Shown here piece by piece: positions 22,401 to 30,595 of a stretch of DNA of 30,595 nt (within the stretch, counting starts at the first letter, position 1; the number at the start of each line of letters is the position of its first letter). The translations under genes and the position numbers were made by a program. Origin of the DNA: Daldinia sp. FL1419 (Eukaryota; Ascomycota; Sordariomycetes; Xylariales; Hypoxylaceae); NCBI GenBank assembly GCA_025201765.1, contig MU623369.1, forward strand, positions 268,004-298,598. Reading direction: 5' to 3'. The notes beneath the pieces are model-generated. The model saw only the letters and a program-made list of their open reading frames with translations, was not told the origin of the DNA and did not search any database.

Positions 22401-22967
22401 AAACTTACTATCGCAGAATTACAGAAACGAAACATAGCCGTGTCTATGCTAAGTGGTGATGATCACGGCGTTGTCAGAAGCGTAGCTTATTCGCTAGGAA
22501 TTCCAGTAGAAAACGCTCTCTCCCGATGCTCTCCCGCTGACAAGCGGGCATACATCCAGAAACTTTTCGGCGAGAATGCAGGCAAAGATAACAAGGAGCG
22601 ACCCGTAGTCGTTTTTGTAGGAGATGGGACAAACGACGCCGTGGCGCTGGCTCAGGCTACCATCGGCGTGCACGTCAATTCGGGGACAGACGTAGCGCAG
22701 TCGGCAGCTGATGTCGTGTTGATGCGGCCCTCACTTGGTGGCATTATCACTATGATGGACGTATCACGGGCTGCCATCCGCCGTGTTGCCTTCAACTTTG
22801 GCTGGAGCTTCGTGTATAACGTGTTTGCGATCCTACTTGCCGCCGGAGCGTTCGTGAATGCTGGTAAGAACGCACGTATCCCACCTGAGTTCGCTGGACT
22901 CGGCGAACTGGTCAGCGTGCTACCCGTCATTGTTGTTGCAGTGAGTCTCCGATGGGCTAAGATTTGA
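19411..22967 (+). CDS. PCA1: P1B-type heavy-metal (Cu/Cd) ATPase with Cys-rich N-terminus, Pca1/CrpA type
   Basis: Membrane pump that exports soft metal ions using ATP. Exons 19411-19957 and 20011-22967 give 1167 residues. The intron has donor GTAAGT and acceptor CTAAG, and its removal restores a family-like segment (GCLCRALVALGQESCC). Residues 1-330 hold 16 Cys-Cys dipeptides, a metallothionein-like tail. One HMA domain has GMTCTGC at 367-373. A second HMA-like segment (about 452-492) lacks CxxC. Eight membrane segments start near 511. Catalytic motifs are complete: TGES 696-699, CPC 808-810, phosphorylated Asp852 in DKTGT, HP 890-891 and GDGTND 1053-1058. The last segment ends GELVSVLPVI, unlike the MxxSS of classical Cu(I) pumps, which fits the Pca1 branch. 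The start at 19411 was chosen because it is the first in-frame ATG and has A at -3. The metal (Cu or Cd) cannot be decided from sequence. Confidence 0.95.
19958..20010 (+). other. Intron of the metal ATPase gene
   Basis: 53 bp, donor GTAAGT, a CTAAT branch-like site and acceptor CTAAG. It contains an in-frame TGA (19978-19980). Unspliced RNA would therefore encode only a 189-residue Cys-rich protein. Confidence 0.88.
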
Positions 22968-23544
22968 AGAGGTCGAGTGAAGGAGAGCGGTGGGGAATAC
23001 TAGGGGCAGACTTGGCCATTCTCTGGCACCGAGTCATCATTTACTTTCTTAGGCATGGCCTTCTTACCTCCCAGTAACAGCTCGTGCGTGTTACTGGGCG
23101 ATTCTACTTTGATTTCGGGTTACCGGTTATCACTGCGGTCATAACCCTTATTTAACTCAACCTGCGAGATAAACTTGGAACGTTTACTTTATGTTCTGAC
23201 ATTACAGTCTTTACAGATTAGCTAGCGTAGCATTTATATCACAACTGAACTAGGGTGATAGCTACAGAAAAATCACTGAATGAGCGAGAATAATGATATA
23301 TTTTACTTTTGAATGTGAATTGAAAAATAGTCTCCTTTAACGTTGGGTTAAAGGTAAGAAGCTGGGATTAAAGATTGGTCAACTCAACTAAATGTGGTAT
23401 TCATTAAAATCATCGTAAAGGCCGTTCATTCATTTCCAAGCTCTTTTCTCATGATTCGTAACATGTACTCTTCACCTCCTCAACATTCTTGACTACCTAA
23501 GAGGTAGACTTCGTCTTCCTTTCTGCGCTGACAGGGCAAATAAT
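22968..23544. other. Convergent intergenic region (shared 3' flanks)
   Basis: Lies between the stop codons of the ATPase (+) and the LysM gene (-). It contains a perfect hairpin at 23070-23098 about 100 nt after the ATPase stop, then AT-rich sequence. No gene is seen. Confidence 0.7.
23070..23098 (+). other. Perfect 10-bp hairpin in the ATPase 3' flank
   Basis: CCCAGTAACA pairs fully with TGTTACTGGG across the 9-nt loop GCTCGTGCG. It starts 103 nt after the stop codon, probably inside the 3' UTR. Confidence 0.6.
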
Positions 23545-24204
23545 TTAATTGACGCCGACGCAGTAGTTCCAACCGAGCTGAAGGTTACTGCAGGAGGCGT
23601 CGATGGCGGGGTTCCACTTGCGGAAGTCATCAAAGGAGATGCCGTTAGCCTGGGTGACAGTCCAGCAGTTGTCGCCCTCGACGACGTGGTAGCAGGCCTT
23701 GCAGTTGGCGGGCTGGCCGGGGGAGGCCGGGGCCGGGCAGGTTACGTTATTGCTGTCCTTGAGGGCGACGCAGACTTGCTCGCCGGGGTAGAGGTTAGAG
23801 CAGTCTTTGGCGACTTGCGGGTTCATTGCGTAGCTGGGTGAGGTGTTAGTTTGGATTTTGGAGGAAAAGGGGGGGGACTTGGAGAGGGGAAAAAAAGGGG
23901 GGGGAGTGAAATTAGCAATTAGCTTACAATTGGTCCAACGTGAAGGAGTTGTTGAACTTGCTGATGATGGCGTTGCAGGTGTCACCGGACACTACGGAAT
24001 AGGTTGTCTTGCCTGAGACGCGATATATGTTAGCCGTCGACTTTGATATCATAGGCAAGCTATGTGAAAAGGCCTGCCACGAATCTGAAGGAATTACATA
24101 CAGTTGTCAACGTACCCCTGGCGGGGAAAAACCTCAGTGGGAAAGGCGAGAACCTGGTTGGCGGCGAGAGCCAGAACAGAGACGACGGTAGTGATGGCGA
24201 ACAT
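23545..24204 (-). CDS. Secreted two-LysM chitin-binding protein
   Basis: Small secreted protein of 158 residues expected to bind chitin or related N-acetylglucosamine oligomers outside the cell. In plant-associated fungi such proteins can hide chitin from host receptors. Three exons: 24204-24102, 24012-23928 and 23833-23545. Both introns (89 and 94 bp) have GTATGT or GTAAGC donors and CAG acceptors, and preserve frame. Residues 1-20 form a signal peptide (MFAITTVVSV start, cleavage probably after VLA). LysM 1 spans about 38-87 (YSVVSGDTC start) and LysM 2 about 110-156 (YHVVEGDNC start). A Pro/Ala/Cys linker separates them. Ten cysteines in the mature part suggest disulfides, and NNS (55-57) and NVT (92-94) are possible N-glycosylation sites. 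Effector or cell-wall role cannot be told from sequence. Confidence 0.92.
23834..23927 (-). other. Second intron of the LysM gene with C/T homopolymers
   Basis: 94 bp with donor GTAAGC, a CTAAC branch and acceptor CAG. Between them are runs of C and T on the coding strand, a polypyrimidine stretch prone to sequencing slips. The frame is not affected because the run is intronic. Confidence 0.85.
24013..24101 (-). other. First intron of the LysM gene
   Basis: 89 bp, donor GTATGT, acceptor TCTCAG, phase 1. It splits the codon of Cys35, the first mature cysteine, immediately before LysM 1. Confidence 0.85.
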
Positions 24205-24355
24205 GTTGATTTGTGGATTAGTGATTATAGATTACTACTTAGGTCTATACTATTGTAGTAATAGGTAATGTAGATTAGATATGTGTATGTGTAAGTGATC
24301 GTAACGAAGCGAGTGCTGAGGATGAGATCTTTCATGAGACGGATGAGGCGACGGC

Positions 24356-24385
24356 TCGAGGCTCTTATATACACCAGAGCCTCGA
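24356..24385 (-). promoter_or_regulatory. TATA box within a perfect 10-bp inverted repeat
   Basis: TCGAGGCTCT (24356-24365) and AGAGCCTCGA (24376-24385) are exact reverse complements. The 10-bp spacer holds the TATA element, which reads TATATAA on the minus strand (24371-24365). It lies about 165 bp upstream of the LysM start codon. Confidence 0.55.
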
Positions 24386-26618
24386 AGGGACCTCTCACGA
24401 GATGTAACGAGCCGCCACGATTAAGTCGGGCTTACCACAACCCTGGGGCCTAACCGGATTTCTGGTATGACAGTTCATCCGCCTTATTCGGGGTCGAAGA
24501 TTCATATGACCATATACCGCATATAGTCGCAAGACATTTCTACGACGAGGATCGTAATATCGACGTACAATTAGGTAGCCAAGGCCCAACATACAAAGTG
24601 CGGGGATCGTATTATTTAGTCCTGCATCGTAAAGCAAGACTCTTCCGTCCATGTATGTCATCGATCCGGATTATAATAGCGAGTTCGAAGTAACTAGTTA
24701 TGTAATGATATTTCTCTTCAACACGATCATTAGGGGGATATCACGAGGTCACGCAGACATCTACACATGGCCTAGCGAATATGGCGGTTCCTTCGGCAGT
24801 CAATACCGCAGCCCCCATAACGCCAAAATAGCCAGTGAGGAAAAGGGCTGCAGGTTTTTTTTTTTTTTTTTTTTGGATATTTAGGCAACTTACAATCTAC
24901 GATTAAATAACCAGTTACACATAGCAATGCAGCATTATTTCTGAGGCGCAGCATTAATATAATAAGTAACAGCTTAGCTTAGCTTACCTGCGAGGTACCT
25001 ATCTCTTAGGGATATACTATAACATATATTAACCTCTCTTCAAACCTTTCTCGGTCAAACCGTATTGGAGAAGACTAAGGAATAAGAGGGGTGGGACGAT
25101 GGCAACATGATGTTGCAATTCGCGAACAAGACCTTACTTTAACCATTGGGGTTATATTCTACGAGGAGAGGGGTCGAGTCAGCCTTACCATACAATAATA
25201 GCCTACTATGAGGTATACATTTACATTATTATACTATGTAGAAGAAGCCTTCCCCATAAAGAGACCCAAAGAGCCTTATGTTTAGGTACCTGTATGCGAC
25301 CATGGAATGGCAAAGGGGCGGGGCAGAAGAATAATGACGATGATAATAATAATAATAGTGTGATAATAATAAAAACGCATGGCATGGCGTCCAAAGACGA
25401 TCCGACGTTCTCGAAGCGACTCTCTTGAGCTTTCGACCCCGTACTTCGGTCCAATGTAACTCTAACCCCTGCCCCTCACCGGCTTCTCCCGGCGAAAGCA
25501 AGTCTCCTTCAGTCGTCCTCGTTCCTATCAAGCCTATTCTCGTTCGGGGAAGTCTCGTTTGGGCAATCAATGGGAAGAGGTTTTATCCACATTCGCTAGC
25601 ACGCATACACTCTGCTCACTCTGCCCTAACTAGTCCAAGTATCCAAGACACAGCTGAGCTGCGCCGCCTCGCCTTCGTTCACCGTCAACACGGGCTGCCA
25701 AGTTCTAGGCTAGCCCTCGAGCTACCCAATGCCGCCGCGACGCGTGAGACCAGCCGGTGGACTCACTCATCCGCTGTTTTTTCACGTATGTACATAGCAT
25801 CGTCGATCGGCGTCCTCTACCCGTACCCACGTGGATTTGTCCACCGTCTGTCCATCTATCTCTATTGGGCACATGTACGATGACAACATGCCATCTTCCT
25901 GTGTAGGTAGGTATGTATCACCATCAGAGAAAATAAGAAAAAGAAAGAAAAAAACCGGTATAATCTCTCCGTCTGAGTCAGCCTCGCAACTTTGCTACGA
26001 ATTTCGCTACAAGGCTTTTTCTTCAAGGAAAGGTTTGCTAGTAGTGCATTGATGTGGATGTAAAAAAAAAAAAACCCTTATAGTTCGTGATATGCAGTCG
26101 ATCTCGTATTTACTCTGGTAACATGCATACATCACTCATCCACACGTTAGCTCGCCAGTCACCGCCCACTCTACCAATTATTCAGGCAGGAAGCAAAAAG
26201 AAAGGTATTACGATATGTCATCGTATTAACCCATGTAACGTTGATCGTTCAAGCCCACGCGCTCGGAGATTTGCTCCGGGCTTCTCAGCCTAACTTAACC
26301 TCACCTATGAAGATTGCTGATGGCTCGCTACGTTTTATAGTACGAGGGAATTGAGATGAATTCAGCTGTAGTATCTAGCATTGGAAACTAACCTAAGGCT
26401 AAATAAGTCAAAGTTGAGCTAGACCGAAATCCCTCCAGTGCCCTGACAACCATAGCAACCATGCATATTCCCAATATCCGTCCTATCGATCCATTTTTCA
26501 TCCTACCGCCATTGCCAGACGTACCAACGAATGCATGTGTCTATGAGTATTAACGAATGCATCAATGTCTTAATAGTGTCATGTAGGTAGACATCCCACA
26601 GGTAATGAAATGGAAAGT
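24386..26618. other. Intergenic region between LysM gene and SNF2 gene
   Basis: Contains a T20 tract (24855-24874), TAA/GAT trinucleotide runs (about 25342-25375) and an A13 tract (26062-26074). The right part must include the 3' UTR of the helicase. A forward frame at 25425-25883 is open for 152 codons, but it starts with TTG, has only one internal Met near its end and resembles no family, so I do not call it a gene. Confidence 0.55.
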
Positions 26619-29600
26619 TCATGAAAGTAATTGCCGGACGTCGTCTAGGCGACCTGTTTCCCTTTGCTCTCTAGCCTTATCCTGGAAAGCTAGGCTTACC
26701 AACTCTCGCTTTCTAGCTTGGATGCTGAGAACTCTCTCCTCAACGCTATCATCCATGACTAGCTTCCAGACGGTCGTCTCGCGTGTTTGGCCGAGACGGT
26801 GCACGCGATCAATGGCTTGATCCTCGATAGCCGGTGCCCACCCTATACTCCAATTAGTAAAATAAACTCGGCGAATATTCGCTGGGCAGACTTACAAGAG
26901 TCTACAAGTATGACCGTATCGGCAGCCACTAGATTCAGGCCGACGCCGCTCGCAGCTAAACTGGCGAGCATAATCCGCGTGTCCGGATCGCTGTTTAGGG
27001 CTTCTATCGCTTGATCGCGTCGGGATGCTGTCATGCAGCCTTCGATGCGACAGTATTTATAGCCGGCCTCATCTAGTAGCTTTGCGATGATTTCAAGAAA
27101 GGAGGTCCATTGCGAGAAAATGACGACCTTCGACTTTGGATCCTCGAGTCTAGCTTTCAGAATTTTTTCCAAGGCTTCCGTCTTGGAGCTCCGTGTGTCG
27201 CCGTTGAATTTTCCATCGAGGTCCACCGGTTCGAGCCCAACGGTAGCCTCCAAAGTCAATGGTTGGCGGCACATCGGGCATCTATCATCCATTTCGAGAG
27301 CCCTGGCAATGCAAGGCTTGCCAAATCGATGTTTGCACGCTGTGATGACAGGATCGTGAATACTAATTGCATCCGTGCAGATCGGACACTCTTCGCCCTC
27401 GTTATTGGCGGCTAGGAGAGCCTGCTGTAGGATCTTAAGGTTTTCCGGGGTAAAATCAACTATTGCCTTGTTCTCGAGAGGTCGCAACACATCCTTCACC
27501 CGGTCTCCGCACAACGTCCAATGGCAACATCTACGATCTAGAGGTTAGATCGAACAGACCAAGGTGATCGTACTATAGTCATTTTCCCGGGACGACAAAG
27601 TTGACATAGTGAGCACTTACAATTGTCTAAGGCGCAGGAGTTTCTCTAGGACGCTCGTGAACCGTATCTGGGGGCCTTGACGATTGTTTTGGCCTCTTCT
27701 TCTGCGATGATACGCTTCCAATACCTCTGTAGTTTCCGAACTAATAGCCTGCCGTTAGCAATTATGTAAATGATTTAAAAATGACATATAGGCTTACAGT
27801 AAAGCATCGTATCTCTTCTTCTCGTCATCCCTGAATTTAATGCGATGGATATATTCGGTTTTGGCAGGTAGCTTCAAGTCCACAAACTTCATATCCTTCC
27901 TTCGACGGAGACAAAGGTCTCGAGTTAATGATTGAAATAATTGCTTAGCAAGCTTGAACGCGTCACCATTCTCGCCTCCCTCGCCGCTTGACAGAGGCTT
28001 ATCAATCAGGTTTACAAAGAACGTAGTCTCTTCAATACCTCCGGTCACCCCCAGGAATTTCAAGGCCGACAAGAAATCCTTAGGCGAGTTGACACTATGC
28101 GTAGGTTAGTACCGCTGTCTAAATAGTTAAGTGATATATATAGAATAGACTTACATTGGCGTACCGGTCAACATCCAACGAGATTTGGCTTTCAGTTGAA
28201 ATGCAGCCTTAGCTCTGGAAGTTGAAAAGTTCCTGATAGCATGGGCCTCATCTAGGACAACCCGACGCCACTCTACCGAAAGCAATATTCCCTGATTGGT
28301 CTGGTCGTTGCGCAGTTTGTCGTAAGTTGTGATAACGACGTCATGCTTCAATAGGTCGCTCTTGGAGTACGTGCCAGCTTTGTGGTACCTGAAGATATTG
28401 GGGCGTTGGTCCTCCTTCACGTGTCGTTCAAACTGTTGTTCCCAGTTACTCATGACACTGACAGGCGCAACAATTAGAGTTGGACCCTCGCTAAAACCGC
28501 TCGACATAATCAAGCTGATAACCTGTAGAGTCTTTCCCAGACCCATGTCATCGGCAAGCACACCGCCCGAGACTAGTTTCGGTGGTGTATCCATCATGTG
28601 GTTGGATACCAGATTAAGGAACTTCCCGCTACTATGGCGCTTCCACAATTGCACCACATCCCTGGATCCCGGGGCGGGAAGTTGTGGGTTCTCTTTAGCC
28701 TCCATCCAAGCCAATCCCTGTGATGGTAATTAATAAATGAGGAATGAAGAAGTAGGGCTCCTCTTACTTGAAGTTGATACGGGAGTAATGCTGACAGGAT
28801 GCAAGCGGGTTGGTCTGCCTTAGGCAACTTGGAAAGTGAATCTTCGTCTACTGCAAATATGTCGACGGAGCTAAGATCACCTCGGAATCGGACGGTCTCG
28901 CTACCCGCCGCTAACTCCTGAAGCGACTGCTGCTGCTCTCCATCTTCGATCCCTAAGCCCACGGTGGATGCATTGCATCTTAGGCGAATAGCCGCGTTTC
29001 TTTGAGCCTCTGCTGCTTTTCTAGTAGCCTTGAGCTCGGTAGCTTTCAAGAGTTGATCTGCTTTTAGTTTCTCTTCTAACAGGAGACGACGGGTAGGGTC
29101 GCTAGTGCCATAAAAAATTAGACGAACAGGGCAATCATAGACATCCTTTGGCCCTGTGAGAACGCCATCTAGAATGATATCTTCTCTGTCGATATACGGT
29201 GCAAGCTTGGCAGCAACTTTGGCAGGTATATGCCCAATCTGGTTGCGCATGACATTATCAACGCGAATAGCATTCTTGTCAAAGGGATTGTTGGGTTCGC
29301 GGCGGCAAAGTACCCTCTCACCGGGGTTGACAACTCCACTATAATATCGGACGCCTACAATCTTGTTGTCTAAAGTTCCATAGAGCTCATATGAAGAGAC
29401 GGGGTCCTGATTGTTTTGACTTGGGTCAGGAACACCATCGCCGTCATCAATCACGACCCATTCAGATCTTGGCGCTAGTCGATTAGCATGGCCAAGTGAG
29501 GATGGGGGAGCTGGGTGACGGGCTAGAGACTGGGAACCAGATGGTTCGGAAGCTTGACTTGATGACCCTGCAGAAGTTCTTTGGTTATGCCGGGCAGATT

Positions 29601-29655
29601 TAGATTGAGGTTCTCCGCTTAGACGCGAAGCAGGACGACGCTTGGCTGGTGCCAT
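26619..29655 (-). CDS. HLTF/Rad5-like SNF2 helicase with HIRAN and RING domains
   Basis: Nuclear DNA-dependent ATPase and probable E3 ubiquitin ligase of the HLTF/Rad5 group, which act in tolerance of replication-blocking damage. Six exons: 29655-28768, 28717-28155, 28094-27798, 27740-27621, 27530-26896 and 26842-26619. They give 908 residues. All five introns (50-90 bp) restore conserved family sequence. Residues 1-85 are a Ser/Pro-rich tail. HIRAN spans about 90-182 (NPFDKNAIRV). Walker A DDMGLGKT is at 352-359 and DEAH at 452-455. The RING lies at about 671-710. The helicase C domain follows, with the motif VI stretch QAIDRVHRLGQ. The RING is inserted between the helicase lobes, as in HLTF and Rad5. 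One zinc ligand is absent (Gly693 in place of Cys), so ligase activity is uncertain. It could be the HLTF-like paralogue beside a separate longer Rad5; I cannot decide that here. Confidence 0.94.
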
Positions 29656-30281
29656 TTTGGCTGAAACTAGTGGGTGATAACAACAGTAATAGCACCGGTG
29701 TACGGTGTTAGTGGTTCCTTCAAATAAGTTCTAGTTAGACAAATTTGAAGACGAAATACAGTTGGAACCGTCTCAATTACAACTTAAAATTAATTGTTCT
29801 GCTGAAAAAAAAAAAAAAAAACCAGAACGGAAAATAATGATAATTTAAAGTTTACGAAATGATGGAAATCTCGATACGCGAAGAATAAATAAATATAAAC
29901 TTGTACACCGCAAACGCGACTGCCTTTAAAGTCTTACGAGACTAGTATCTCGTACTCACGTGATAAAACTCATCAGAGGCCAGCGAAGGGTCCCTGCATC
30001 TACGGCGTCAGCTATGACGCATGTATGAGGAAACCGGCAAGTTGCGTTTTCGTGAATAGTCGAATTGATAAAAATGATGAGCGACGAATACTCCCTCTTC
30101 GATGCTTACGCGTGGGATATCTCAGTGTATTGGAGATATCCGCTCCAGCCTCACTTACCTATTTCGGATCCGTTGGCCAACGAGAGCGCAGCTTATGCAA
30201 TGCGCACTATGCTTACACGAGAGGCCACCCCTTGGGTGGCACAAGAGCCCGAACTCTTATTTAATAACCCTTGTTAAATTC
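29656..30281. other. Upstream flank of the SNF2 gene, with hairpins
   Basis: Contains the presumed promoter of the minus-strand helicase gene, an A17 tract (29805-29821) and two perfect hairpins (30115-30141 and 30224-30240) just before the AT-rich block. No gene is supported. Confidence 0.5.
30115..30141. other. Perfect 9-bp inverted repeat
   Basis: GGATATCTC and GAGATATCC are separated by 9 nt. A second hairpin, GCCACCC/GGGTGGC with a 3-nt loop, lies at 30224-30240. Both are within 170 bp of the boundary with the AT-only block. Confidence 0.5.
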
Positions 30282-30595
30282 TATAAAATTATATAAATTT
30301 TTAAATATTATATATATATATTAATATTAATTATATAATTTAATATAATTTTATAATTTTTTTAGAAAAATTTTTAATTTTTAATTTTTAATTATTTAAA
30401 TTATATTTTTTAAATATTTTATATTAATAATTTATTTATTTATTAATATTTATAATATATATATATTAATATTTAAATATTTATTTTTATATTATTATTA
30501 TTTAAATTAATTAATTTTATTTAATAATAAATATAATTTTTGAATAAAAATAATATATATTTTAAATTTATAAATAAATAATTTTAATAAATAAT
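30282..30595. repeat. AT-only block (edge of an AT-rich compartment)
   Basis: Across 314 bp there are no C and only two G (30365 and 30542). The change from ordinary composition is abrupt. It is built of A/T simple-sequence motifs such as ATATAT, TAAATA and TTTATT, without a clear unit. It continues past the window. Confidence 0.9.

Noticed and set aside
20492..22930. Several open frames on the minus strand across the ATPase
   Set aside because: They are shadows of the strongly conserved forward coding frame.
25425..25883. 152-codon forward open frame
   Set aside because: Starts at TTG, has only one in-frame Met near the end, and the opposite strand is also open. No recognisable protein.

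Overview
The window looks like nuclear DNA of a filamentous ascomycete (Pezizomycotina, probably Sordariomycetes). The genes are interrupted by short introns of 50-201 bp with GTAAGT-like donors and CTAAC-like branch points. The protein families are typical of moulds (LysM secreted protein, Pca1/CrpA-type metal ATPase, HIRAN-SNF2-RING helicase). The intergenic DNA is rich in microsatellites and in palindromes related to TACCTAGGTA. No bacterial operon, CRISPR array, tRNA or rRNA gene was found.

Layout. Positions 1-996 carry the 3' part of a GPP-type glycerol-phosphatase (+); its first exon is missing beyond a low-complexity left edge. Positions 997-13033 are a 12-kb stretch with no gene I can support, holding many tandem repeats. 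Positions 13034-14956 hold a two-exon homeobox transcription factor (+). Positions 14957-19410 are again gene-poor, but the minus strand at about 15820-16172 has two in-frame exon-like blocks joined by a convincing intron (a short unknown gene or a remnant). Positions 19411-22967 encode a 1167-residue P1B heavy-metal ATPase with a metallothionein-like Cys-rich N-terminus (+). Convergent to it, 24204-23545 encodes a secreted two-LysM protein (-). Positions 29655-26619 encode a six-exon HLTF/Rad5-like SNF2 helicase with HIRAN and RING domains (-). From 30282 to the right end the DNA is 99% A+T, the edge of an AT-rich block.

The genes do not form one pathway. They are ordinary fungal neighbours for osmotic and glycerol metabolism, developmental transcription, metal export, chitin binding and replication-stress repair. 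The most unusual points are: a five-codon Arg-rich uORF whose stop overlaps the ATPase start codon; an intron whose retention would release the Cys-rich part of the ATPase as a free 189-residue protein; a TATA box held in a perfect 10-bp inverted repeat upstream of the LysM gene; a missing RING zinc ligand in the helicase; and the hidden spliced frame near 16 kb. All exon joins were made by eye from splice signals, frame and family resemblance; none has been tested with transcripts or a database search.
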